Assembly (NCBI GenBank): GCA_028684435.1
Contig: JAQUFX010000001.1
Location: 1-34,463, forward strand
Reading direction: 5' to 3'
DNA from: Bacilli bacterium
Lineage (GTDB): Bacteria > Bacillota_I > Bacilli_A > RF39 > UBA660
Length of the DNA stretch: 34,463 nucleotides
The notes under the pieces: model-generated
What the model was told of the DNA's origin: nothing
The model's database searches: none
The model's input: only the letters and a program-made list of their open reading frames with translations
Position numbers and translations under genes: made by a program
Part shown: piece after piece, positions 1 to 7,145 of the stretch
How positions within the stretch are numbered: the first letter of the stretch is position 1
How the letters are laid out: the number at the start of each line of letters is the position of its first letter

Positions 1-1
1 A

Positions 2-274
2 GTATTACCAATTATCATTTACTTTTTATTAATAATATTGTTAATAGTTGTAATTATTTTAGGTATTAAGCTTATAATAACAATAGATAAAGTAAATGTA
101 ATAGCAGAAGATATTAGAGAAAAAGTTAAATCATTAAATACTATTTTTGAACTTATAAACTTTACATCTAATAAATTTAGCTATTTAAGTACTAAAGTAA
201 TAGATTCAATTACTAGTTTAATAAACAAGGTATTTGGATTAAGAAGTGGAAAGGATGATGATGATTATGTCTAA
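2..274 (+). CDS. DUF948 (YtxG-like) membrane protein, 5' end outside window
   Basis: The reading frame is open from base 2, so the gene starts upstream of the window; the first internal start (TTG at 38) lies inside the membrane segment. The visible part is a hydrophobic N-terminal segment rich in Ile/Leu/Val, then an amphipathic stretch with EDIREKVKSLNTIFELINF and repeated T/S-rich heptad-like segments. This is the pattern of DUF948 (YtxG-type) proteins: one membrane anchor plus a cytoplasmic coiled-coil-like domain. The next gene is ytxH-like and overlaps the 3' end, as in the ytxG-ytxH pair of Bacillus. The cellular role is not established; in Bacillus the pair is linked to general stress. 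Family assignment is fairly good, function unknown. Confidence 0.7.
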   Translation, partial: VLPIIIYFLLIILLIVVIILGIKLIITIDKVNVIAEDIREKVKSLNTIFELINFTSNKFSYLSTKVIDSITSLINKVFGLRSGKDDDDYV

Positions 275-701
275 GAATAGAACGTGTAATCTTGTAAAAG
301 GACTTGTTATTGGAGCTGGGTTAGGATTGCTATTTGCACCTAAAAAAGGGTCTGAAACTAGGAAGGATTTAATTAAAAAAATTAATGAATTATCTGAGAA
401 AATAAAAGATATTGAATTTCAAGATGTTAAAGAAACCTTATCAATTAAAATTGATGAATTAAAATTAGAACTAACTGATTTAGATAAAGAAAAAGTAGCC
501 GCTATTACAAGAAAAAAAGCCGAAGATATTAAAAATAAAGCCGAAGAATTATATAAAGTAGCAGTTGAAAAAGGTACTCCAGTATTAGAAAAAGCAGCTG
601 AAGAAATTAGAAATAAAACTGCTGAGTTATTAAAAAATACAGCATCTAAAATTGAAAATAATAAAAAAGAAGATACTTTTAAAAAAACAACAAAAAAATA
701 A
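261..701 (+). CDS. YtxH-like envelope/stress protein
   Basis: A small protein with the YtxH signature at its N-terminus: a short glycine-rich hydrophobic segment (VKGLVIGAGLGLLFAPKKG) followed by a basic 'ETRKDL' segment. The rest is a long Lys/Glu-rich helical region with coiled-coil character and no Cys. The frame is open from a GTG at 246, but GGAAAGG at 248-254 is 6 nt from the ATG at 261, so that start is preferred; ATG 267 is also possible. It overlaps the upstream DUF948 gene by 14 nt, suggesting translational coupling. YtxH proteins are membrane-associated and of unknown biochemical function. A strong terminator follows at 756-788. Confidence 0.75.
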   Translation: MIMSKNRTCNLVKGLVIGAGLGLLFAPKKGSETRKDLIKKINELSEKIKDIEFQDVKETLSIKIDELKLELTDLDKEKVAAITRKKAEDIKNKAEELYKVAVEKGTPVLEKAAEEIRNKTAELLKNTASKIENNKKEDTFKKTTKK

Positions 702-755
702 TAATTTAAAAAAGTGAATTAGTCAATAAAGTAGACATATTTTAAAAAATTAGAA

Positions 756-788
756 TCCCAATTCAATTTTATATTGAATTGGGGTTTT
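756..788 (+). terminator. Rho-independent terminator of the ytxG-ytxH operon
   Basis: Perfect 11-bp stem, 757-767 (CCCAATTCAAT) with 773-783 (ATTGAATTGGG), extended by one U-G pair, 5-nt loop, followed by a short T-run. The bases from 789 to 934 hold no convincing gene; I see only a weak ATTGAT/ATCAAT inverted repeat near 882-899. Confidence 0.85.
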
Positions 789-934
789 ATAATTTAACCT
801 TAAAAATATTGTTATTATATTTTCGATGTCATAAAACGTTGCATCAAAAAAAGATACGTGCTTGGCCTTTTGCTTTCCCTTTATTGATAAATCATCAATT
901 CGAATAATAAACAAGATTAAATGAAATATCATGA

Positions 935-963
935 TTGACTTAAAAAATATATTTTGTTATACT
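935..963 (+). promoter_or_regulatory. Sigma-A promoter of the T-box/dut/tyrS unit
   Basis: TTGACT at 935-940, 17-nt spacer, TATACT at 958-963. The predicted start is near 970, so the leader before dut is only about 140 nt. Confidence 0.8.
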
Positions 964-969
964 TAATTT

Positions 970-1085
970 GTTAATGAAGAAAGGATTTACACTCCTGGAG
1001 TTAAAACGTATTCTTGCGTTAAAAGATAAAGAGCATGCAATCATGAATTAAGGTGGTACCGCGGCATTAGTCGTCCTTTAGTTTA
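970..1085 (+). promoter_or_regulatory. T-box leader, unusually short, probably tRNA-Tyr responsive
   Basis: The T-box sequence TGGTACCGCG is at 1054-1063. It is flanked by antiterminator arms AAGG (1050-1053) and CCTT (1075-1078), the normal arrangement. TGGT in the bulge would pair with a tRNA end of ACCA, fitting tRNA-Tyr, and the downstream operon contains tyrS. Upstream there is room for only about 80 nt instead of a full Stem I. Two small hairpins are visible: around 986-1005 and AACGTA/TGCGTT at 1005-1020. A UAC triplet at 988-990 could be the specifier but this is unproven. No clear terminator with a T-run precedes dut; CCTTT (1075-1079) could instead pair with the dut ribosome site GGAGG (1099-1103), which would make control translational. 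The T-box call is secure, the mechanism is inferred. Confidence 0.85.
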
Positions 1086-1110
1086 TGATTTTTTAATTGG
1101 AGGTTAGAAA

Positions 1111-1590
1111 ATGAGAAAGTTTGAAAAGATATCATATAAGCAATTTAAGAAAGATATAAAGGACGATAAAGAATTATATAATAGTTTCTTTTTACCACAA
1201 AGAAAAACTAAATATTCAGCAGGATATGATATAGTGTCTTTAATTGAAAATGAATTATTACCAGGTGATAGTATTGTAATTCCTACAGGGTTTAAATGTA
1301 TATTTCCCGAAGATGAATTTTTAATGATTGTCATAAGATGTTCATTAGGTATTAAGTATGGTATTAAATTAGCTAATCAAGCTGGTATAATTGATGCTGA
1401 TTATTATAATAATGTAGATAATGAAGGTCATATTTTAGTTAAACTAGAAAATACTAGTAAAGAACCCTTTAAAATAAATATTGGTGATCGAATAGCTCAA
1501 GGTATATTTATAAAATATAATATCGTTGATAATGAAGAAGAAATAAAAGATATAAGAAAGGGTGGATTTGGTTCCACAACATGTAATTAA
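1111..1590 (+). CDS. dut: Deoxyuridine 5'-triphosphate nucleotidohydrolase (dUTPase)
   Basis: Converts dUTP to dUMP and pyrophosphate, keeping uracil out of DNA and supplying dUMP for thymidylate. The five trimeric dUTPase motifs are all recognisable in order: AGYD (motif 1), a CSLGIKYGI variant of motif 2, AGIIDADYYN (motif 3), GDRIAQ (motif 4) and the Gly-rich GGFGST C-terminal motif 5. The usual Arg-Ser-Ser of motif 2 reads Arg-Cys-Ser here. At 159 aa it is of normal size. Ribosome site GGAGG at 1099-1103, 7 nt before ATG. It lies between a T-box and tyrS, so its expression is probably tied to tyrosine charging, an unusual arrangement for dut. Confidence 0.9.
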   Translation: MRKFEKISYKQFKKDIKDDKELYNSFFLPQRKTKYSAGYDIVSLIENELLPGDSIVIPTGFKCIFPEDEFLMIVIRCSLGIKYGIKLANQAGIIDADYYNNVDNEGHILVKLENTSKEPFKINIGDRIAQGIFIKYNIVDNEEEIKDIRKGGFGSTTCN

Positions 1591-1591
1591 G

Positions 1592-2767
1592 ATGAAATTA
1601 TTTGATGAATTAAAATGGCGAGGATTAATTCAAGATGTAAGTAGTCCTAAATTAGAAGAAATGATTAATAATGGTGGTTTAACTTTTTATATTGGTACTG
1701 ATCCGACTGCATCATCAATGCATATTGGTCATTATTCTTCTTTTTCCGTAGCTAAAAGACTTGCTGATGGGGGACATAAACCGATTTTGTTAGTAGGTGG
1801 GGCTACAGGTTTAATAGGGGATCCAAAACCTAATAGTGAAAGACCTATGATTACGAAAGAAGAGTTAGAAAAAAATTATAAAGGATTGAGAAAACAAGTA
1901 GAAGATATATTTGGTTTTGAGGTTGTTAATAATTATGATTGGTCTAAAAATATTAATTTTATAGATTATTTAAGAGATTATGGTAAATATTTCAGTTTAA
2001 ATTATATGCTTTCAAAAGAAACAGTTAAATCCCGATTAGATATTGGTATAACATATACTGAATTTTCCTATATGATTCTTCAAGCTTTAGATTTTTTATG
2101 GTTATATGAAAATAAAAATTGTCTTTTGCAAATAGGTGGACAAGATCAATGGGGAAATATTACTGCAGGAATAGAACTGACTAGAAAAAAGGTGGGTGCA
2201 GAAGTATTCGCATTTACTATGCCGCTTATATTAGATGCTAACGGAAATAAATTTGGTAAAAGTGAAGGTAATGCTATTTGGCTTGATAAAAATTTAACTA
2301 CTCCATATGAATTGTATCAATTCTTTATCAATCAAGAAGATAAAATGATTATTAAGTATTTAAAAATGTTATCTTTTCTTACTCCTGATGAAATTATGGA
2401 AATTGAGAAAATTCATAAGCAAAAACCAGAATTAAGAATTGCCCAAAAAGCTTTAGCTGAAAATATAATTAGCTTTTTACATGGTAAAGATGAATTTATT
2501 AAAGCCAAAGAAACTAGTGAAAAAATATTTAAAGGTGAAATTACTGATATGATGCCAACTGTAGTAGTTACTGGTAGTAAAAATATAGTTGATGTTTTAA
2601 TTAATGCTAATTTAGCACCGTCTAAAAGTGAAGTTAGAAGACTTATTACTCAAGGTGGAATTGAAATAGATAAAGTAAAAATAACTGATCCTAATTATGA
2701 AATTATTAAAGATGAAGTTATAATAAAAAAGGGTAAAAAAAGTATAATTAAGATTATTTTAAAATAA
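1592..2767 (+). CDS. tyrS: Tyrosyl-tRNA synthetase
   Basis: Class Ic synthetase that charges tRNA-Tyr in the cytoplasm. Visible: the HIGH motif as HIGHYSS (residues 44-50), the tyrosine and ATP pocket segments GGQDQWGN and GIELTRK, the KMSKS-equivalent KFGKS, and a C-terminal S4-like RNA-binding domain (APSKSEVRRLITQGG). Length is 391 aa, slightly below the usual ~420. The frame is open from a GTG at 1562 inside dut, but homologous N-termini begin at the ATG at 1592 (MKLFDELKWRG), one base after the dut stop; no clear ribosome site precedes it, so coupling to dut translation is likely. The upstream T-box fits the product. Confidence 0.95.
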   Translation: MKLFDELKWRGLIQDVSSPKLEEMINNGGLTFYIGTDPTASSMHIGHYSSFSVAKRLADGGHKPILLVGGATGLIGDPKPNSERPMITKEELEKNYKGLRKQVEDIFGFEVVNNYDWSKNINFIDYLRDYGKYFSLNYMLSKETVKSRLDIGITYTEFSYMILQALDFLWLYENKNCLLQIGGQDQWGNITAGIELTRKKVGAEVFAFTMPLILDANGNKFGKSEGNAIWLDKNLTTPYELYQFFINQEDKMIIKYLKMLSFLTPDEIMEIEKIHKQKPELRIAQKALAENIISFLHGKDEFIKAKETSEKIFKGEITDMMPTVVVTGSKNIVDVLINANLAPSKSEVRRLITQGGIEIDKVKITDPNYEIIKDEVIIKKGKKSIIKIILK

Positions 2768-2770
2768 AAA

Positions 2771-2809
2771 TACATAAGTGATTATTTCATTTCACTTATG
2801 TATTTTTTT
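2771..2809. terminator. Bidirectional terminator between tyrS and the convergent EIIB-like gene
   Basis: Perfect 11-bp stem TACATAAGTGA (2771-2781) with TCACTTATGTA (2792-2802), followed by a T-run on the plus strand and an A-rich 5' flank that serves the minus strand. It overlaps the last codons of the minus-strand gene. Confidence 0.8.
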
Positions 2810-3090
2810 AATGTTCTAGCATTAGGTTTAAAGATTATTTTTAATTGATTATCAATTTCAACTATACCTTTAGCACCTAATTTTTGAATTGCATCTTTAT
2901 CAGCAAGAGCAACATCTTTCAAAGTTACTTTTAATCTAGACATATTTATTTCAGTATCTAGTATATTATCTTTTCCACCTAGATACTGAACTAATTTATT
3001 AATTTCAAAAGTAAAGTTTTTTTTGTTTAATTTTAAAACAATTAAAGATATTATTGCTAATACAAAAAATATAATTATATATTGCCACAT
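2782..3090 (-). CDS. Membrane-anchored PTS EIIB-like protein lacking the active-site Cys
   Basis: The N-terminal 20 residues form one hydrophobic helix. Residues ~30-102 match the glucose-family EIIB fold of the phosphotransferase system: YLGGKDNI, a RLKVTLKD strand, KLGAKGIVE, and a C-terminal IIFKPNARTLKKYI helix. In transporting EIIB domains the phosphorylated Cys lies in a C-[IM]-T-R-L-R motif; here the segment reads N-M-S-R-L-K (residues 49-54) and the protein has no Cys at all, so it cannot carry phosphate by the standard chemistry. There is no EIIC or EIIA nearby. It may be a regulator or scaffold; the role is unknown. It is convergent with tyrS and shares its terminator. Confidence 0.75.
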   Translation of the reverse strand: MWQYIIIFFVLAIISLIVLKLNKKNFTFEINKLVQYLGGKDNILDTEINMSRLKVTLKDVALADKDAIQKLGAKGIVEIDNQLKIIFKPNARTLKKYISEMK

Positions 3091-3138
3091 AATTCATCAC
3101 CATGATTATTATACACTATTTATAAGAAAAATTAAATC

Positions 3139-3165
3139 ACTATTTTGTAAAACCTACATAAAATA
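3139..3165 (+). promoter_or_regulatory. Candidate sigma-K promoter of the coat protein gene
   Basis: AC at 3139-3140, a 16-nt spacer, and CATAAAATA at 3157-3165, an exact match to the sigma-K pattern AC-N16-CATAnnnTA known from Bacillus. It is correctly placed about 30 nt before the cotZ-like start, and mother-cell sigma-K control fits an outer coat protein. A second copy of the same pattern lies at 15661-15687 (minus). Confidence 0.65.
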
Positions 3166-3197
3166 TATTGAGTATATATATGAAAGGGTGAAAATAT

Positions 3198-3653
3198 ATG
3201 TGTAATAATGAAAAACGCGGTGGTGAAAATTGCATTGCGGAAATAATAAATGTGATAAACATTTTACAACAAAATGCCTGTCCTAATAATTGTACTGATT
3301 CATGTGATCGACCAACATTAGGTGGGGGACCAAGTTGTTTAGTTTGTAATACTCGACCAATTCAATTGTTTACATGTTGCGGGAACGGTGTACCATTTAG
3401 TATGCCAGTATGTAAAGATAATGTTGAAGTCTGCTCTAACACTGAAGAAATAAAACCTTCTAATGAATGTTCTTCAGTATTTAGAGTTGAAAAACTAGAA
3501 GGTAATTGTGCTACATTTAGAGTATTAATACCTAATATAGGTTCTGATAATTGTAATATGCCATGGCTTGCTACAAATAGCTTCTTTACAATGGATTTAG
3601 ACTGTGTTTGTGCAGTAAGATGTTTAAATGATGCTTTTGTTGAATGCATATAA
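3198..3653 (+). CDS. cotZ: CotY/CotZ-type cysteine-rich spore coat protein
   Basis: A 151-aa, Cys-rich protein of the CotY/CotZ family, which builds cross-linked outer coat/crust layers in Bacillus spores. Visible: an N-terminal CIAEIINVINILQQNA helix, clustered Cys pairs (CPNNC, TCCGNG), the VFRVEKLEGNCATFRVL strand, and the C-terminal hallmark NSFFTMDLDCVCAVRCL. The many Cys would allow disulfide cross-linking. Ribosome site GAAAGGG lies before ATG 3198, and a sigma-K-type promoter lies at 3139-3165. A terminator follows at once. CotY and CotZ are close paralogues and cannot be told apart here; the gene symbol is by family. Confidence 0.85.
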   Translation: MCNNEKRGGENCIAEIINVINILQQNACPNNCTDSCDRPTLGGGPSCLVCNTRPIQLFTCCGNGVPFSMPVCKDNVEVCSNTEEIKPSNECSSVFRVEKLEGNCATFRVLIPNIGSDNCNMPWLATNSFFTMDLDCVCAVRCLNDAFVECI

Positions 3654-3678
3654 AAACGAGTTTCAAACTCGTTTTTTT
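3652..3678. terminator. Terminator between cotZ and gatD (convergent)
   Basis: Near-perfect hairpin AAAAACGAGTTT / AAACTCGTTTTT around a single C, with T-run on plus and A-run on minus; it can serve both converging genes. The loop is very tight, so some central pairs must open. Confidence 0.8.
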
Positions 3679-4381
3679 ATTCATAAAAATTATTTATATA
3701 TTCTTGATAGGCCTTATACTCATAAGTATCAGTTATTTCCTTAAATTTTATTTTCTTTTTAATTAAAATATCTTTTACGATATAATCAGTGAAATGAGGG
3801 TTCCTTATTAGTAAAGGTCCAATTAAATATGTTGCTAAAAAATTATTCTCTCTATATCCCTCATATGATGATTTATAATTATCAGCATATCCATTTATAA
3901 CGCTGAATAAGTGATTATAATTATTTTGCATTACGCAAGCTCTATTTTGAAATCCGACAATGGGAGGTAAATCTTTAAATCCCATTATTGATTCTCCAAC
4001 TATTCTAACGGGATTTTGTTTAGAATAATAATCGAATATATTTAAAGCTTTATATTTGGAATTATTTATTTGGATAAATTTACCGAATAAATCTTTGGAA
4101 TTACCAGTTGAAATAAAATATTTATCTTTTTTTATATATTCTTTTATTTCTTGAGTATCTTTTTTCAAATCATTAAGGGCTAGTAATAGGTTTTCTTCAC
4201 TACCGCTACCGATATAAATAATATCATATTTATTAAATTTTTTATTATCTTCAATTGATAATAAATCGACAGTTACATTTATCTTTTGTTTATTAAAAGC
4301 ATTTGTTAAAGCAAGAATATTTCCTTGTTCACCATATAAATTTAATAAGTCATAATAAAGGTGGGCTATTTTAATTTTCAT
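3677..4381 (-). CDS. gatD: GatD-like glutamine amidotransferase subunit with missing catalytic residues
   Basis: GatD is the glutaminase partner of MurT; together they amidate the D-Glu of lipid II to D-isoglutamine. The fold is recognisable along the whole length: DLLNLYGEQGN near the start, IIYIGSGSEE, VGFQN and ATYLIGPLLIRNP. The two catalytic positions are changed. Where S. aureus-type GatD has the nucleophile in ICGGYQ, this protein has STGNSK (Cys replaced by Gly93 or Thr92); where it has YLHGP, this one has YLIGP (His replaced by Ile187). The only Cys is at 149. The frame is intact, so it is not a pseudogene. The ORF can start at GTG-independent ATGs at 4393, 4384 or 4381; 4381 is chosen because GGTG lies 6 nt upstream and family members begin MKI-like. 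Overlaps murT by 11 nt. Confidence 0.85.
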   Translation of the reverse strand: MKIKIAHLYYDLLNLYGEQGNILALTNAFNKQKINVTVDLLSIEDNKKFNKYDIIYIGSGSEENLLLALNDLKKDTQEIKEYIKKDKYFISTGNSKDLFGKFIQINNSKYKALNIFDYYSKQNPVRIVGESIMGFKDLPPIVGFQNRACVMQNNYNHLFSVINGYADNYKSSYEGYRENNFLATYLIGPLLIRNPHFTDYIVKDILIKKKIKFKEITDTYEYKAYQEYINNFYE

Positions 4382-5723
4382 CATTTTCACCATTTTCTTC
4401 TTTTAGAAATAAATTCTTCAATATTTCAGTCATATCAAAACATACCATTGTAAATATAGTGCCAGTACTATTTTCTTTTAACATATCAATAATATTATTG
4501 ATATCATTAACTAAAATAATTTTATTTTCATTTAAGCCAGAATTTATTAATCGAGCAGCTATGTCAAATCTAAATCTTCCAATACAAAATATACGATCGA
4601 TATTATCGGTATTTAAAATATTAAAGTCAATATCATAAAGCCATGATAAATCATTATATTTATAACGTCTTGATACATTATTAAAACCTAAAATAATAGT
4701 TTTATTGTTCTCATATTGATTAATTATATTTAAACTTTGTAAATAACTCAAATTATTTTCATTTTTTGATTCAAGCATAATAACTTCACGATTATCTAGT
4801 TTTAAGTTTTGCATTCTTTTTGGTTTAGATATATTTTCATTAAGTGATTTTAATATATATTCCTCTTTTAAACCTATTATTTTACATAAAGTATAAGCTG
4901 CTAAAGTATAATAGGCTGCAAATAATACATTTGTATTTAAATGGACTTTATTATTATCTATAATTATTTCTGAGAAGTTTAAATTTACCTTTTTCCCTTT
5001 ATAATCTAATTTTCTTTGATAATTACAATTATAACATTTATAATTTCCTAAATGTCCATAGTGATAAAACCTATAATTTAATTTTTTATTACATACTGGG
5101 CAGTAAGCTGCATCAATATTATTGCTTATTGGTGTATTTATACTATAAATTGTTTTATCTAATCCATAAGTGGTTATTTTCCCTTTATGTTTTAAGGTCA
5201 TTTGATTTACTAAAGAATCATCGCCATTTAATATTAAATGAGTATCGTTAGTAATTGATGTTAATATTTTATTAAAAATAGATTCTGGTGTGCTATTTCT
5301 AGCAGGTTGATCTCTAGTAATATTAGTAACTATTAAATGAGTTAAAGTACTTTTTTTAAAAATTTCTCTAATAAATGATTCATCTAATTCTAAAAGTAAA
5401 ATATCAGCTTTTATTTTAGTTGTTAATATACTACTATTATTTAGTATTAAGGTGGCTATTCCATTTAATAAATTACTTCCTGACTTATTCCATACTACCT
5501 TATAATTATTTTCTTTTAATATATGGGCTATTAAACTGGTAGTAGAACCTTTACCTGATGATCCAGTAATACCAATAACATATTTAGGATATTTTATTTT
5601 TTCTAATATATTATTATCTAGTTTTAATACTAAACTTGCTGGAAAAACACTAGCATTTCTACCTAATAACCTGCATACTAAGGTAATTAATTTATTTAGT
5701 AATATTATTATTCTTAATTTCAC
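4371..5723 (-). CDS. murT: MurT, lipid II isoglutaminyl synthase ATP-dependent ligase subunit
   Basis: Mur-ligase-family enzyme that activates the D-Glu carboxylate of the peptidoglycan stem for amidation. In order: an N-terminal membrane-proximal helix with CRLLGRNASVFPA; a P-loop GITGSSGKGSTT (residues 51-62), whose GKGS form resembles folylpolyglutamate synthase more than the usual GTNGKT; ELDESF; NITRDQPAR; the MurT-specific Cys4 zinc ribbon (CPVC at 208-211 and CYNC at 230-233); and the C-terminal IGRFRFDIAARL segment with the expected Asp. Length 450 aa is normal. Start is GTG 5723 with AGGTG about 7 nt upstream. Precedes and overlaps gatD. MurT looks functional although its partner GatD does not. 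Confidence 0.9.
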   Translation of the reverse strand: MKLRIIILLNKLITLVCRLLGRNASVFPASLVLKLDNNILEKIKYPKYVIGITGSSGKGSTTSLIAHILKENNYKVVWNKSGSNLLNGIATLILNNSSILTTKIKADILLLELDESFIREIFKKSTLTHLIVTNITRDQPARNSTPESIFNKILTSITNDTHLILNGDDSLVNQMTLKHKGKITTYGLDKTIYSINTPISNNIDAAYCPVCNKKLNYRFYHYGHLGNYKCYNCNYQRKLDYKGKKVNLNFSEIIIDNNKVHLNTNVLFAAYYTLAAYTLCKIIGLKEEYILKSLNENISKPKRMQNLKLDNREVIMLESKNENNLSYLQSLNIINQYENNKTIILGFNNVSRRYKYNDLSWLYDIDFNILNTDNIDRIFCIGRFRFDIAARLINSGLNENKIILVNDINNIIDMLKENSTGTIFTMVCFDMTEILKNLFLKEENGENDEN

Positions 5724-5741
5724 TGCATTTCACCTAACTAA

Positions 5742-5750
5742 ATTATAACA
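5742..5750 (-). promoter_or_regulatory. Possible extended -10 promoter for murT-gatD
   Basis: On the minus strand TGTTATAAT (TG-n-TATAAT) lies about 20 nt before the murT start; no good -35. A second TGTATAAT lies at 5766-5773. Either could serve murT. Confidence 0.35.
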
Positions 5751-5835
5751 TATATAATTACTATTATTATACACTCTCTTATCTTTTTGACACCTAATAA
5801 GACATTTTTTTTAATTTTTATCATTTTGGTTACAA

Positions 5836-5864
5836 TTGAAATAAATTATTATCTATAGTATAAT
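5836..5864 (+). promoter_or_regulatory. Sigma-A promoter of ftsA-ftsZ
   Basis: TTGAAA at 5836-5841, 17-nt spacer, TATAAT at 5859-5864, about 27 nt before the ftsA start. Confidence 0.75.
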
Positions 5865-5891
5865 TTAAAATGTAAAAATAAGAGGGAATAT

Positions 5892-7133
5892 ATGAGAGAA
5901 ATTATTAGTAGTATTGACATTGGAACCGATAAAATTAAATTAGTAGTCGGAGAATATTTAAATAATGATTTTAATATTTTGTGTGCTTTAGAAGAAACTA
6001 CCATTGGTTTTGAAAATTATAATATTATAAATGAATATGATCTTATAAAAGCTATTAAAAAAATTATTGATCAAGCGCATCGAAAATTAAATTTTAAACT
6101 TAAAAAGATGATTGTTAATATACCTACATATTTAAATGATTTTGTAATTAGTGATGCTACTTTGTCTATTAAGAATGAAGATTTAACTGTTTCAAGTCAA
6201 GATATACTAAAAGTAATTAAGAATACTGCTTATAATAAAATAAATATTAATAATGAATTAATTAGTGCGATTCCTATTTATTTTAGAGTTGGAGATAATG
6301 AAACTAAAGATCCGTTTAATAAAAAAGGTAAAAATATAAGCACTAAAACAGTCTTAGTAACTGCTACTAAAAGAGAAGTTTATGATATTATATCGATTAT
6401 TGAAAAATGTGGTTTAGAAGTAATAGATATAACATCAACTGGTTTAGTAGATTATTATAATTTTAGAAATGATTATTTAGATAGTAAAACTGGTATTATA
6501 GTTAATATAGGTCATTCTAAAACTCAAGTTAGTGTTTTTAGTAAAGGAATATATATAAATAATGAAGTCCTTCCAGTGGGAGGAGCAAACATAAATAAAG
6601 ATATTTCTTTTATTTATAAAGTAAAAAGAAAAGATGCTAATATATTAAAAGAAAATTTAGCCCTTGCTAATATTAGAAGAGCAAACCCTAAAGAAAAGAT
6701 GACATTAACTAATAGAGCAGGAGAAAAACTGGATATAAATCAGTATGAATTAACGGAAATTGTCTCTAGTAGAGTCATGGAAATACTAAAATTAGTTAAA
6801 ACTTCAATTAACCACTTAACAAAAAAGAAAATTAGTTATATAATTATAACAGGAGGCTTAACGGAATTAAAAGATTTTAACATTTCTTTAACATCTTTAT
6901 TTGGAGACACCGCTCAAATAGGAATAATAAACAATTTAGGTGTTCGTAATAATAAATATAGTGTATGTATTGGAATGATAGAATATTTTAAAGATAAGCT
7001 TAGATTAAGACATAGGAAGTATTCAACTGTAGGTAATATTGATAGTGAATTAATGTGTAATACCGATTCTAAAATATCGGGACTAAATGATTCAATATTA
7101 GGAAAAGTATTTGGATATTTTTTTGATAATTAA
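5892..7133 (+). CDS. ftsA: Cell division protein FtsA
   Basis: Actin-like ATPase that tethers FtsZ filaments to the membrane and recruits the divisome. Visible: the phosphate-1 motif SSIDIGTDKIKLVVGE near the N-terminus, the FtsA-specific 1C domain (PIYFRVGDNETKDPFNKKG), a second phosphate motif IVNIGHSKTQVSVF, the adenosine motif YIIITGGLTELKDF, and a short C-terminal amphipathic helix GKVFGYFFDN acting as the membrane target. Length 413 aa is typical. Ribosome site GAGGG precedes ATG 5892; ftsZ follows 12 nt downstream in the same unit. Confidence 0.95.
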   Translation: MREIISSIDIGTDKIKLVVGEYLNNDFNILCALEETTIGFENYNIINEYDLIKAIKKIIDQAHRKLNFKLKKMIVNIPTYLNDFVISDATLSIKNEDLTVSSQDILKVIKNTAYNKININNELISAIPIYFRVGDNETKDPFNKKGKNISTKTVLVTATKREVYDIISIIEKCGLEVIDITSTGLVDYYNFRNDYLDSKTGIIVNIGHSKTQVSVFSKGIYINNEVLPVGGANINKDISFIYKVKRKDANILKENLALANIRRANPKEKMTLTNRAGEKLDINQYELTEIVSSRVMEILKLVKTSINHLTKKKISYIIITGGLTELKDFNISLTSLFGDTAQIGIINNLGVRNNKYSVCIGMIEYFKDKLRLRHRKYSTVGNIDSELMCNTDSKISGLNDSILGKVFGYFFDN

Positions 7134-7145
7134 GGAGAGATTACA

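Noticed and set aside
750..932. 60-aa minus-strand open frame
   Set aside because: It runs through the perfect terminator hairpin at 756-788, has no ribosome site and no family resemblance.
1104..1334. Minus-strand frame inside dut
   Set aside because: Shadow of dut, which has all five dUTPase motifs.
3023..3205. 60-aa plus-strand frame before cotZ
   Set aside because: Overlaps the EIIB-like gene antisense and the sigma-K promoter; low-complexity composition and no ribosome site.
4103..4105. GatD as a pseudogene
   Set aside because: The frame is uninterrupted over the full family length, key structural motifs are kept and it overlaps murT, so loss of catalysis rather than gene decay is more likely.
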